Source: Desulfolucanica intricata (GTDB lineage: Bacteria > Bacillota > Desulfotomaculia > Desulfotomaculales > Desulfofarciminaceae). Taken from it: a stretch of DNA of 64,000 nt. How positions within the stretch are numbered: position 1 is the first letter of the stretch; every line of letters starts with the position of its first letter. The notes under the pieces were generated by a model. It did no database searches, had not been told where the DNA came from, and was given only the letters and a program-made list of their open reading frames with translations. This document shows, piece by piece, positions 43,935 through 52,229 of the stretch. Both the position numbers and the translations under genes were made by a program. The stretch lies in NCBI RefSeq assembly GCF_001592105.1, contig NZ_BCWE01000009.1:62001-126000 (forward strand), in the 5' to 3' direction.

Positions 43935-43961
43935 TAAAGACTGGACAATTGTTACCGATAA
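43935..43961 (+). promoter_or_regulatory. SigD promoter of hag
   Basis: TAAA at 43935-43938, 15-base spacer, ACCGATAA at 43954-43961. Nearly perfect match to the sigma-28 consensus TAAA-N15-GCCGATAA, placed to give a leader of about 80 bases. Confidence 0.9.
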
Positions 43962-43983
43962 TATCAATAGCAAGCGAAAGCTT

Positions 43984-44040
43984 CCCATAACGGCCGTATG
44001 GGTTAAAGGCAAGGATGCCAATTCAAAAAATCAAGGAGGA
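43984..44040 (+). promoter_or_regulatory. hag leader with CsrA-type binding hairpin
   Basis: A hairpin CCCATA (43984-43989) with TATGGG (43997-44002) is followed by the small hairpin GGCA-AGGA-TGCC (44008-44019), which shows GGA in its loop. A second GGA set sits in the ribosome site AAGGAGGAATGGA (44034-44046). A loop GGA plus a GGA over the ribosome site is how CsrA blocks hag translation in Bacillus. csrA and fliW are encoded at 55.1-55.8 kb. Confidence 0.7.
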
Positions 44041-44048
44041 ATGGAAAT

Positions 44049-45311
44049 ATGAGGATTAACCACAATATTGCAGCGCTTAACACATATCGTCAGTTGACTA
44101 TGGGTACTAATGCTGCTCAGAAAAACATGTCAAAACTGTCATCAGGTATGCGTATCAATAACGCTGCAGATGATGCTGCAGGGCTTGCTATTTCAGAAAA
44201 GATGCGTAACCAGATAAGAGGACTGGAGCAGGCACAGAGAAATGCACAAGATGCTATTTCACTTATCCAAACGGCAGAGGGTTCCTTGAGTGAGATTCAT
44301 AGTATTTTAGGTCGTATGAAAGAGCTTGCAACCCAAGCATCCAACGACACTTACTCTGCTCAAGACCGTGTGAATATGCAAGATGAAATGACCCAGCTAA
44401 CCACTGAGATTGACCGTATTCGTAACACTACTGATTTTAACACTAAGAACCTGTTAGACGGTTCTATGGGTAAAGCGGTAAGTACAGCAGTGGCAAATAT
44501 TTCGGGTAATACTTCACTTAGAACAACAAACGCTAGTACTGCTATAACTACCGGCACAGCTTTAACAGATTTGCTTGACAGTGATGGTAACTCTTTAGGT
44601 ATAACAGCTGAAGATACAGTAACCATTTCTTATGTAATAGATGGAACAACAAAAGAATATACTTTTACCGTAGGTAATAATACTATTGCTACGTTAGAAA
44701 CTACAGATGGAACTACTGCTAATACTGACTTAACTGTTGATATGAATGCCACGGACACAACCCAGTTAGAAGTAAAAGCCGCAACAGAAGGTTTTGCTGG
44801 GGCTATAAATGGTTTTACTGTAACGGTAAAGGATTCAGATGGTAATATCAAAACCGCTGCTACAAATGCACTATCTGCTTTTACAGAAACAACAGCAGCA
44901 GCTGATGTTAGAGCTGATGGTAGAGCATCCTTCCAAGTTGGTCATATGACCGGTCAGAACATACAACTCGATATAAATGATATGGGAGCAGCAGCATTAG
45001 GAGTTAAGGATCTGAAGATAACAACTCAAAGCCAAGCCGATATTGCTATAAAGGTTATTGATAATGCTAGTGCCAAAGTATCATCTGAACGTTCTAAGTT
45101 AGGTGCTTATCAAAACCGTTTAGAGTACACCATTAACAACCTAGGAACCTCTTCTGAAAATCTAACTGCTGCTGAATCCCGTATCCGTGACGTGGACATG
45201 GCTAAGGAAATGATGGAGTTCACCAAGAACAACATCCTAAACCAAGCTGCCCAAGCCATGCTTGCACAAGCCAACCAGCAGCCGCAAGCTGTACTTCAGT
45301 TACTCCGTTAA
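44049..45311 (+). CDS. hag: Flagellin
   Basis: Filament subunit of 420 residues. It has the conserved D0-D1 N-terminus (MRINHNIAALNTYRQLTM..., ending about residue 140) and C-terminus (from about 330, with NILNQAAQAMLAQANQQ). A variable surface domain lies between, rich in Thr, Ala and Asp. It is larger than Bacillus Hag because of this middle insert. Preceded by a SigD promoter and a CsrA-type leader; secreted with FliS, capped by FliD, both encoded later in the window. GAGG of AAGGAGG lies 9 bases before the ATG. Confidence 0.97.
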   Translation: MRINHNIAALNTYRQLTMGTNAAQKNMSKLSSGMRINNAADDAAGLAISEKMRNQIRGLEQAQRNAQDAISLIQTAEGSLSEIHSILGRMKELATQASNDTYSAQDRVNMQDEMTQLTTEIDRIRNTTDFNTKNLLDGSMGKAVSTAVANISGNTSLRTTNASTAITTGTALTDLLDSDGNSLGITAEDTVTISYVIDGTTKEYTFTVGNNTIATLETTDGTTANTDLTVDMNATDTTQLEVKAATEGFAGAINGFTVTVKDSDGNIKTAATNALSAFTETTAAADVRADGRASFQVGHMTGQNIQLDINDMGAAALGVKDLKITTQSQADIAIKVIDNASAKVSSERSKLGAYQNRLEYTINNLGTSSENLTAAESRIRDVDMAKEMMEFTKNNILNQAAQAMLAQANQQPQAVLQLLR

Positions 45312-45323
45312 ATTATATAATAC

Positions 45324-45360
45324 TAAAGGGGCCTTAGAATTCCTAGGGCCTCTTTTTATA
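45324..45360 (+). terminator. Terminator after hag
   Basis: 10-bp stem GGGGCCTTAG (45328-45337) and CTAGGGCCTC (45343-45352) including two G-U pairs, followed by TTTTTAT. Confidence 0.85.
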
Positions 45361-45384
45361 CCTAGCCAATCAAGGAAGGATAAG

Positions 45385-45753
45385 ATGGAAAAATATATTG
45401 ACGTTATATTACAGACAATAGAATTATCTGAAACCTGCCTTGAAGGACTTGAACATGTTAAGGCTAAACTAAATGAAGGACAATTTGAAAATACAACCGT
45501 GCTGCTGCATGATGCCCTGTACGCTTATTATCAGATGGGAAAGTCAATTCAGCCTTTTATAGCCCAACTCCCACCATATGACATGGAATCTATATCTAAT
45601 TCACTCCATAATGCTTTTGAGCTGGTAGTATCGGCCTATGAGCGGGGTGAAAGGGCCATTGCCCTGGAGGTTATACAGTTTAATCTTCTCCCCATCTATA
45701 AAGAGTGGCATACTGAAATAAATCGCTACCTTAAGCCATATCTGGTATGCTAA
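45385..45753 (+). CDS. Small helical protein downstream of hag
   Basis: A 122-residue acidic, apparently all-helical protein, starting MEKYIDVILQTIELSETCLE and containing TTVLLHDALYAYYQMGKS. AAGGAAGG lies 4-5 bases upstream of the ATG. It is not FliS or FliT by any motif I know, though its size and helical nature would suit a flagellar chaperone. It starts 26 bases after the hag terminator stem and overlaps the next gene. A longer frame back into hag has no support. No family recognised. Confidence 0.75.
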   Translation: MEKYIDVILQTIELSETCLEGLEHVKAKLNEGQFENTTVLLHDALYAYYQMGKSIQPFIAQLPPYDMESISNSLHNAFELVVSAYERGERAIALEVIQFNLLPIYKEWHTEINRYLKPYLVC

Positions 45754-46034
45754 ACTTAATGGCAGAAGCTAAAGGGCGGCAAGGTGGTGGAATCATAAAT
45801 AGAGCTAATGAGGAATATCTATGGCAGAAGCTGGAATGGGCAAAGGAAAGAATTTCAGCCCTGGAAAAAATAGAAGCCAAGCTATATGAGAAGAAGATAT
45901 TAGCGGTATACGCTAAAGATAATCACCTAAGTAACGTAGAAAAGCAGGAAATAAATACTAAGATAAATAAATTAAGAGAAGAAGTTACGGATATGGATGA
46001 TAAGAGTAGGACGTTTTGGATGGATTGTCATTAA
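45747..46034 (+). CDS. Small coiled-coil protein in the hag neighbourhood
   Basis: A 95-residue protein, coiled-coil-like in the middle (WQKLEWAKERISALEKIEAK and on to residue 90, many E and K). Its start overlaps the stop of the preceding gene by 7 bases, so translation is coupled. No family recognised; no membrane segment. It belongs with the preceding and following small genes in a cluster after hag. Confidence 0.65.
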   Translation: MLNLMAEAKGRQGGGIINRANEEYLWQKLEWAKERISALEKIEAKLYEKKILAVYAKDNHLSNVEKQEINTKINKLREEVTDMDDKSRTFWMDCH

Positions 46035-46088
46035 ATCTCCCCTCCTCAATATCAAGTACATAAAACCGGCAAGGAAAGGGGTGATGAA

Positions 46089-46292
46089 ATGGACATCGCG
46101 GCATTATCTATATTAAAAAGTATGGCACAGGTAAAGCAGGATGCTGGTGTTGCCGTTATGAAGAAGGCTATGGACACTGCTGAACAGAACGGTAACTTTA
46201 TCAATCGGATGCTTGATAACATACCGTCAGGGAAGAACCCGGGCCCGGCTAATTTACCCCATATGGGTAGTAACCTTGATGTTTATGCTTAA
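46089..46292 (+). CDS. YjfB-type putative motility protein
   Basis: A 67-residue protein of the YjfB family. It has the typical MDIAALSILKSMAQVKQDAG start, the VAVMKKAMDTAEQNG core and a short tail with DNIPS. In Bacillus yjfB is SigD-controlled, and the family is annotated as a putative motility protein. Its place after hag agrees. GGGGTG lies 5 bases before the ATG. It ends at the bidirectional terminator 46311-46341. Confidence 0.85.
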   Translation: MDIAALSILKSMAQVKQDAGVAVMKKAMDTAEQNGNFINRMLDNIPSGKNPGPANLPHMGSNLDVYA

Positions 46293-46310
46293 TTTCAGAC
46301 CAGCACCATC

Positions 46311-46341
46311 AATAGCCCCACCGTCTTGGGTGGGGCTTAAT
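46311..46341. terminator. Bidirectional terminator between yjfB-type gene and a 47-residue gene
   Basis: 9-bp perfect stem AGCCCCACC (46314-46322) and GGTGGGGCT (46329-46337), with T-rich tail on the plus side and loop GTCTTG. It also abuts the stop of the minus-strand gene. Confidence 0.85.
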
Positions 46342-46484
46342 TATTGGGTAAATACTGCTATTAAAGCAGGTGTGTCAGTTGGCAATTCACTCAGTTTAGA
46401 TTCTTCAGCAACCTTCCACAAATTCCTGTCCTCACTGTAAATAGCTAGCCGATTGTTGCCAAAATTCCAATAGTCAAATTTCAT
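46341..46484 (-). CDS. Hypothetical 47-residue protein
   Basis: A complete short frame with a strong ribosome site, GGGAGGAG, 4-5 bases before the ATG at 46484, ending at TAA directly on the terminator. The protein begins MKFDYWNFGNNRLAIYSEDR and continues NLWKVAEESKLSELP. It is aromatic-rich at the start, with no membrane segment. It looks like a small soluble domain with a beta-hairpin, similar in style to phage or mobile-element single-domain proteins; no name can be given. Confidence 0.65.
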   Translation of the reverse strand: MKFDYWNFGNNRLAIYSEDRNLWKVAEESKLSELPTDTPALIAVFTQ

Positions 46485-47110
46485 AAAACTCCTCCCTTAA
46501 TTAGTGATAAAAAAGCTGCCCTTATAGCAGCCAAAATTAACTAATTTCAAAGTAAATTGCTATAAAATAAACACCGGAAAAGAAAGAAAGTGACACCGTC
46601 AGTTTTAGCGTTAGCTCAGTAATACTGGGCCCGCATCGATACGTCAGTCAGTCAATCCTTCTTCTCATTGGCTCATTGACTTTGGGTAAAATAAAATACC
46701 CCCCGGATTAACTCCGGAGGTTACCTGATGTTGAATATTTTAAATGGACTTCATTTGAAGATGTCACTCTTTAGATTTGGTAATAGTTAACCTTAAATTA
46801 TCTTGTTTGCTATTTAAGGTCATATCATATTAACTCAGATTTAAATAGCCTAGATTTATTAATTGTTGCTGGCTTCCTACTGTTCATTAACCACGGTGTT
46901 ATATATCCCAATATCTAGCAATTATAAAGCACAGGCCTATCCAGTAAAGTACTTCACGATTTTAGTTAATTTTTCTATTTATTTATATAAAGATTATTTA
47001 GGTTTATACCGATAACCTTTATATAGTAAATATTTTGTATACATAGGGGGTGTTGTGAGAATTTTTTAAAATATTTATAACTAACTATTTCAAGGAGAGA
47101 GTGAATAAAA
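46485..47110. other. Intergenic region with two minus-strand terminator-like hairpins
   Basis: No gene seen. Hairpins: GCTGC (46515-46519) with GCAGC (46527-46531), followed on the minus strand by TTTTTT; and CCCCCCGGA (46699-46707) with TCCGGAGG (46713-46720), followed by TATTTTATTTTA. The stretch between them has a short GTCAGTCAGTCA run at about 46642. The right end holds a SigD-like promoter and the leader of the SLH gene. Confidence 0.5.
46988..47015 (+). promoter_or_regulatory. SigD-like promoter of the SLH-domain gene
   Basis: TAAA at 46988-46991, 16-base spacer, ACCGATAA at 47008-47015. The -10 octamer is identical to the hag one; the spacer is one base longer. Confidence 0.65.
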
Positions 47111-48619
47111 GTGATTAAAAATAGTAGATTATTATACTTAACCTTAATTATTATGCTGAGTTTAGTTACCTTTACCGGTATTGCCCTGGCTGCTGATGAT
47201 GAAAATGAGATTTCATTAGATGTGGAAATGTTTATTTATAATCCTGACGCTGAAGGCGATAAGGTGAAACTTGATCCTGTAACTGATGCTGAAACGGGTG
47301 ATACCGTGTATTATTCTTACAGCAATCTTATTTTTTTATATATTGACCATGATGGGGATGAAGTAACAGTAAATAAAAGAGTTATCCCCGATGGTGGGAA
47401 TGAAACGAGTGTCATTTTATCAAAAATTGGCGAAAATACTATAACAATTAAAGTTGATACTGAGGATGGGGTATCTGTAACAAAGAATCTAAAAGTATAT
47501 TATTACAATAATGCTACACCAGCAAATAACACTTCATTTTTTCTTAAGATGCCGTCTTCAGGAACAATAACTAATGTTTTTGATGGAAGTATTAAACTTT
47601 ATTTTCCTAAAAATACTTATGTTATGGACAAATACGGGCCAGCGGCCTCACAATACATAATGATGATTGCAAAAAAGGATCCCTCTGATGGGCTAGAAAA
47701 TGGTGATACATATAAATCTCCCAATGCTTTAGCGTTTGAGGTATGGCCGGTTACAATTGATGAAGAAGGTTTTAAGGTAAACTATGAATACGAATTATCT
47801 TCTGAAGGAACTATTACTTTAACCTACGATAACAATCAGGTTCTCCGCCCGGAGATTTTAACTGTTTATTATTATAAAGGTGAGTGGGAAAATATCGGTG
47901 GTAAAGTTGACACTAGAAAATATACTATCTCGGCTCCGTTTAAAGGTTTTGGTGAATACATCGTTGCGCAGCGGTCAAATAATTTCAGTGAATTTGATAA
48001 AAAAGGAGAAGAAAATTTTACTGTAAGCTGGGCTAAACTTTACATAGATGTTCTTTATGCAAAGGGTATTATAGAGCCTAAAATAAATGCCGATAAAGGG
48101 AGTTTTGGTCTAGTTAATAATAATAATGGCGAACAAACTCCTGCTACGCGCCTTGAATTTTCGAAAGCTATAGTAAAAGGTCTGGGGCTTAATATAGAAA
48201 CAGATGAAGAACGACCGAAAGGTCTAGATGGTTATGCAAAAGGCGACGGAAATAGTTTTACAGATGACGAGAAAAAGATAATGAATACCGCGTTTATTAA
48301 CGGTATTTTGCAGGGAACAGTTGAAGATGGTAAAAGATATTTTGATGGAAACGGATTTCTTACAAGGGCACAGGCTGCGGTTGTTCTGGCTAGGGTCTTA
48401 GAATTAAAACTGGAAATGGATGAAGAAAAGGTTAGAAGCCAGTTACAAAGAACTTTCGGTGATAATACTAATATAGAAGCATGGGCTGCACCTGCCGCCT
48501 TAGCTGTTAGTAAAGCGAAAATATTTACGGATAAAAATTTTAGGCCCGGTGAAGAGTTAACATATGCAGAAATGTCAAAAATAGTCTATATTATGTTGCA
48601 AAGAGCAGGAAAACTATAG
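47111..48619 (+). CDS. SLH-domain cell-surface protein
   Basis: A 502-residue exported protein: signal peptide 1-27 (ending GIALA), an unknown N-terminal region of about 270 residues rich in beta strands, then three S-layer homology repeats. These lie at about 305-360 (with WAKLYIDVLYAKGIIEP), 370-440 (AFINGILQG, FLTRAQAAVVLARVLEL) and 455-500 (WAAPAALAVSKAKIF, LTYAEMSKIVYIMLQRAGK). SLH domains bind pyruvylated wall polymers. The start is GTG, with AAGGAGAG about 8 bases upstream. The SigD-like promoter suggests expression with the filament. It has its own terminator. Confidence 0.88.
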   Translation: MIKNSRLLYLTLIIMLSLVTFTGIALAADDENEISLDVEMFIYNPDAEGDKVKLDPVTDAETGDTVYYSYSNLIFLYIDHDGDEVTVNKRVIPDGGNETSVILSKIGENTITIKVDTEDGVSVTKNLKVYYYNNATPANNTSFFLKMPSSGTITNVFDGSIKLYFPKNTYVMDKYGPAASQYIMMIAKKDPSDGLENGDTYKSPNALAFEVWPVTIDEEGFKVNYEYELSSEGTITLTYDNNQVLRPEILTVYYYKGEWENIGGKVDTRKYTISAPFKGFGEYIVAQRSNNFSEFDKKGEENFTVSWAKLYIDVLYAKGIIEPKINADKGSFGLVNNNNGEQTPATRLEFSKAIVKGLGLNIETDEERPKGLDGYAKGDGNSFTDDEKKIMNTAFINGILQGTVEDGKRYFDGNGFLTRAQAAVVLARVLELKLEMDEEKVRSQLQRTFGDNTNIEAWAAPAALAVSKAKIFTDKNFRPGEELTYAEMSKIVYIMLQRAGKL

Positions 48620-48623
48620 ACCT

Positions 48624-48656
48624 AAATGAAGTGCCTTTAGAGGCACTTCATTTTTA
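48624..48656 (+). terminator. Terminator after the SLH gene
   Basis: Perfect stem ATGAAGTGCCT and AGGCACTTCAT (48626-48651) with loop TTAG, followed by TTTTTATG. Confidence 0.9.
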
Positions 48657-48806
48657 TGTGCACCCGGCATGGGCATTATCTATATTCCCGGCTCTTACCC
48701 ATCAAAGGAATAGGGCAATGCTGAAGAGCAACCTGAGCGTTTAATGGGGTTATAGGCAGGCAGTGGGCCCGCCTATAAAATATAGAGGAAGTGGGGGTAT
48801 AGCAAT

Positions 48807-50846
48807 TTAATTATGAAGAGTCAGATCGGATGCCGCTCTTACAAAATGTTCACACTCCAAGATGGATTGATGCTGTAGGTTAGAAAGGGCCTCCAAACTT
48901 CGGACTATTTTAGCTCCTGCCGGCAAAGCACCCAACGCGACTTCCTCCCACGGCGTGTTAAGAACAGGTTCCAAAACGGCTATGGCACCCCGGTCGTTGT
49001 GTGTCCGGATAAGCCTGCCGCACCCCTGTTTTAATCTTAGACCCATTTCAGGATAATCCACCGCAGTCACCGGATCCAGCCCTTGTTTTTGCACCTCGCG
49101 TCTCCTTGCTTCGATTAGCGGGTCCTGCGGCGGAAATGGCAGCTGCCAGATTACCAGCAGGGTCAGTGCTTCACCGGGTACGTCGATTCCCTCCCAAAAC
49201 CCGGATCCAACAAGTACCGACGAAACTTCTTCCCGAAATCTTCGGACCAGGTATCCCCGATCCGCATGATCTTCCCAAAGAAATTCATAGGGCAGCCGGT
49301 AGTCTTTAAGTCCTGTACGAATTTTTTGCACATCGGACAAAGCATTGGTCAGCACCAGCGCTCGTCCTTTGAAAAGCCTCAATAGAGAAACCAGCCGGCT
49401 CAATGCCCTGGGAAACCGGTTTTCCCGGCTGCCGCCGGGTAGTCGCTGCGGCAAATAAACTAAGACCTGCTTCTCATATTCAAAAGAACTGTCAACTGAG
49501 GAGCTTGAGAACTCCTTCAAACCCAGGGTGCGCGCAAAGTAACTGAAATCTCCTCCGGTGCTCAAGGTTGCTGAAGAAAACACTACAGGGATTTTCCCGG
49601 TAAATAAGTGCTTATTCAACATCCCACTGAGATCCCGGGGGACCACCCAAAAACTTTGGTCTATCCGGTCGGCCCAGACAATAACATCCTTACCCTTATT
49701 CCGGCAAAAGCGTTTTAGAGCCACCGATGCCCGTTCCACTCTGGCTTCGTATGCTTGCAGCTGCGTAAAGGAAAGGGACTGGATGTGCAGCTCTTGTTCG
49801 TTCTGAAGTTCAAAGTGCAGGGTGTCGAGAGCACGCCGCAGGGTATCTGCTGCTTTAAGCAGATCATCATTTATCCGCACTGTCAGCCTGTTTGTTCGCT
49901 CATCCTGAGCTGCTGAATGATTCAATAGCTTAAAAAACCGTGAGGTGGCTGCATCCATTGCCAGGGCAGCGGAAATCAGTGACGTTCTGGCTCCCTGGAG
50001 CCGCTCGATAGAGGAGATTATACCGTCAATATCCTCCTTAACCACCTGCCGGCCCGCCCTTTGCGCTGCCGGAAGCAGGACTTTATGCCCTTCATCAAAG
50101 ATAACCGCCGAGTAATCAGGCAGGAGGGGCCGTTTACCGTCAGCTATCCGCTCATTCCGCGTCCACAGGTCATCAAAGAAGATGTCATGGTCGCAAACGA
50201 TCAGATCCAGTGCCGCCCGGTAATGCTCCCTCGCTTTAACCTGCTTACAAAACCCCCGCGCCGGGCAGGTCTCGCAGGGCATGGCCTCATCCCAGGCTAA
50301 CTGTTTCCACACCCGGTCCGGTACGCCGGGTATTTCGGAGCGTTCACCCCGGTTTGTCTCCCCTGCCCAGTGCAGTACACCGGTAAGTGTGGGATCCGGC
50401 TGTTCATAAAACGAGTTCTCAAATCGTTTAACTTTCACGTCGCAAATATACTGACGTGAATTCTTGGCCATGCGAACGTCAATGTCCAGACCCAACAGGC
50501 TCGAAAGCTTTTCAATATCTCCTTGGGGGCCGGCTAACTGTTCCTGAAGGGCTGTGGAAGCACAGCTGATAATTACAGGCTTTCCCTTGAAGCGGGCATA
50601 AGCAACCGCGGTTAGCAAATAAGCAAAAGTTTTACCGGTACCCAATCCTGCTTCGGCAAAATGCACCATTCCTTTGCACACAGCTTCGGCAAGCCGAAAC
50701 GCCGTATAGATTTGTTCCTCACGTATTTCATAGCCATACTCCGGCAGTATATCATAAAACAATTGCCCGATCCATTCAGTAAGTTTTGCCGAAAAATCGT
50801 GTTTATTTCGGTATGTGAAGGGTACTTTAGACATTAAAGCACACAT
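48807..50846 (-). CDS. DinG/XPD-type ATP-dependent helicase
   Basis: A 679-residue superfamily 2 helicase. Walker A EAGLGTGKTFAYLL (about 62-75), the DEAH-like box DEGHK near residue 252 (the usual DEAH is DEGH), and the C-terminal motifs VLVGSGFWEGIDVPGE and LKQGCGRLIRTHNDRG. Four Cys between residues 135 and 210 (one in RQYICD, three in PCETCPARGFC) match the XPD-family iron-sulfur cluster. No exonuclease domain is present, as in YoaA-like forms. It unwinds DNA with 5'-3' polarity by family analogy. It stands alone; GGGG lies 7 bases before the ATG. Confidence 0.9.
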   Translation of the reverse strand: MCALMSKVPFTYRNKHDFSAKLTEWIGQLFYDILPEYGYEIREEQIYTAFRLAEAVCKGMVHFAEAGLGTGKTFAYLLTAVAYARFKGKPVIISCASTALQEQLAGPQGDIEKLSSLLGLDIDVRMAKNSRQYICDVKVKRFENSFYEQPDPTLTGVLHWAGETNRGERSEIPGVPDRVWKQLAWDEAMPCETCPARGFCKQVKAREHYRAALDLIVCDHDIFFDDLWTRNERIADGKRPLLPDYSAVIFDEGHKVLLPAAQRAGRQVVKEDIDGIISSIERLQGARTSLISAALAMDAATSRFFKLLNHSAAQDERTNRLTVRINDDLLKAADTLRRALDTLHFELQNEQELHIQSLSFTQLQAYEARVERASVALKRFCRNKGKDVIVWADRIDQSFWVVPRDLSGMLNKHLFTGKIPVVFSSATLSTGGDFSYFARTLGLKEFSSSSVDSSFEYEKQVLVYLPQRLPGGSRENRFPRALSRLVSLLRLFKGRALVLTNALSDVQKIRTGLKDYRLPYEFLWEDHADRGYLVRRFREEVSSVLVGSGFWEGIDVPGEALTLLVIWQLPFPPQDPLIEARRREVQKQGLDPVTAVDYPEMGLRLKQGCGRLIRTHNDRGAIAVLEPVLNTPWEEVALGALPAGAKIVRSLEALSNLQHQSILECEHFVRAASDLTLHN

Positions 50847-51048
50847 GTTGATCCCCGCTTTCCTTGCATCTTTTAAATGTCCCAGGTTTTATTTTTTCCC
50901 GGTATTTAACATAACTTTCATAGTGATAAATCCATAATTTTTTAATTAATCTGCTTAAAAATCAATACTTTAAGAAGGTTTTGAAAAAAAATTATACCGT
51001 GCATAAAATTTTACTTTCCAGTCAAAATATTGGTAGGAGGTGTTATCT

Positions 51049-51522
51049 ATGGCATTAAACTTAACTCAAAAAGAAAGAATGCTGCTGGAGGATCAGAAAA
51101 AACATGAGCAGGTATGTATCGACAAGTATAACAATTACGCCAACCAGGCCCAGGACCCCCAATTAAAAAACCTGTTCCAGAGTTATGCTGCTCAGGAACA
51201 ACAACATCTAAACAGCATTAATCAAATGCTGAATGGCCGGCTGCCTTCGATGGGCCAGGGACAACAGCAGCAAACACAGCAGCAGAATATCCCACAATTC
51301 CCACAGATGCAGGGTGCCATGGCCAACCAAACAGATGCAGCTTTGTGCAACGACCTGCTTATGACTGAAAAGTACGTATCGAGTACCTATGACACAGCAA
51401 TTTTTGAGTTTACTGACAGCAATGTGCGGCAGATTTTAAATCATATTCAAAAAGAGGAACAGCAGCACGGTGAAGGTATCTTCAATTATATGCAGAGTAA
51501 AGGCATGTATAATCCACAGTAA
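51049..51522 (+). CDS. CotF-family spore coat protein
   Basis: A 157-residue ferritin-like protein. The N-terminal segment has ERMLLEDQKKHEQVCIDKY, then a Gln-rich linker (about 70-87), then LLMTEKYVSSTYDTAIFEF with the C-terminal ILNHIQKEEQQHGEGIFNYM. This is the layout of CotF-type coat proteins of spore-formers. The ATG at 51049 has TAGGAGG 9 bases upstream. It ends at a strong terminator. It supports a sporulating host. Confidence 0.88.
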   Translation: MALNLTQKERMLLEDQKKHEQVCIDKYNNYANQAQDPQLKNLFQSYAAQEQQHLNSINQMLNGRLPSMGQGQQQQTQQQNIPQFPQMQGAMANQTDAALCNDLLMTEKYVSSTYDTAIFEFTDSNVRQILNHIQKEEQQHGEGIFNYMQSKGMYNPQ

Positions 51523-51537
51523 GAAAACTTAAAGCAT

Positions 51538-51575
51538 AAAAAAATCCCCTGCCGGATAATCACAGGGGATTTTTA
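51538..51575 (+). terminator. Terminator after the CotF-like gene
   Basis: Stem AAAAATCCCCTG with CAGGGGATTTTT (about 51540-51574), loop of 11 bases. The plus-strand tail is TTTTACAT. Confidence 0.85.
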
Positions 51576-51705
51576 CATACCCGCTATTAAAATTATGGAC
51601 AATTTCGGGAACATATTATCTTATAAGGTCTTTACCAAGAAAAACAAATTGTGTATAATCTATATAATATTTACTCTACGGACTAATTATTTCTAAATAT
51701 TATTC

Positions 51706-51733
51706 CGGCGACTGCCTTTTTTCGGGCGGTCGC
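51706..51733. other. Strong GC hairpin upstream of the rnk-like gene
   Basis: GGCGACTGCC and GGGCGGTCGCC around a TTTTTT loop, 70 bases upstream of the start at 51801. No poly-T follows on the plus strand, so it is not a plain terminator. It may be a leader element. Confidence 0.5.
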
Positions 51734-51800
51734 CGTATATTTATGCAATTTAAAAATACTTTTATAATATTATAAAACTTAATGGGAGGACAGGGTAAGA

Positions 51801-52214
51801 ATGTCAAGAACAATTTATATTACCGCCACTGATAAGAAACGGTTGGAGAAACTTATTAATGAAGAAAAAGAGTTTAATCCGGGAAGCAGAGTATATTTAA
51901 GGAACTTGGAACAGGAACTGGCCCGGGCACACGTAGTACCTTCTAAAGAGATCCCCAACAATGTTATCACCATGAACTCAAAGGTATTGTTAAAGGATTT
52001 AGATTCCGGGGAAGAAATGACCTATATGTTGGTTTACCCGGCCGATGCTGACTTAATGGAGGATAAAGTTTCCGTCCTGGCCCCCGTGGGCACAGCAATA
52101 CTGGGTTACCGGGTGGGAGATGTCCTTGACTGGAAAGTTCCGGACGGTGTAGTTCGGTTAAAAGTGGAAAAAATTCTTTTCCAGCCGGAAGCCGCCGGCA
52201 ACTATGACTTATAA
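51801..52214 (+). CDS. Rnk-like GreA/GreB-related protein
   Basis: A 137-residue protein of the Rnk type: a short N-terminal helical part (ATDKKRLEKLINEEKEF) and the C-terminal FKBP-like GreA/B domain (NVITMNSKVLLKDLDSGEEM, then LAPVGTAILGYRVGDVLDWKVP). Rnk proteins bind RNA polymerase near the secondary channel without the coiled-coil needed for transcript cleavage. GGGAGG lies 12 bases before the ATG. It is placed between a coat gene and late flagellar genes and is convergent with the FliT-like gene. Confidence 0.85.
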   Translation: MSRTIYITATDKKRLEKLINEEKEFNPGSRVYLRNLEQELARAHVVPSKEIPNNVITMNSKVLLKDLDSGEEMTYMLVYPADADLMEDKVSVLAPVGTAILGYRVGDVLDWKVPDGVVRLKVEKILFQPEAAGNYDL

Positions 52215-52229
52215 GGAGTTACCCCACAC

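Larger units (their letters stand above)
43704..44048 (+). other. hag upstream region
   Basis: The first 230 bases hold nothing I can name. The rest holds the SigD promoter and the structured leader of hag, listed separately. Confidence 0.6.

Noticed and set aside
46636-46656. GTCA tandem repeat as a minisatellite or attachment site
   Set aside because: Only about three copies; no partner copy elsewhere in the window.
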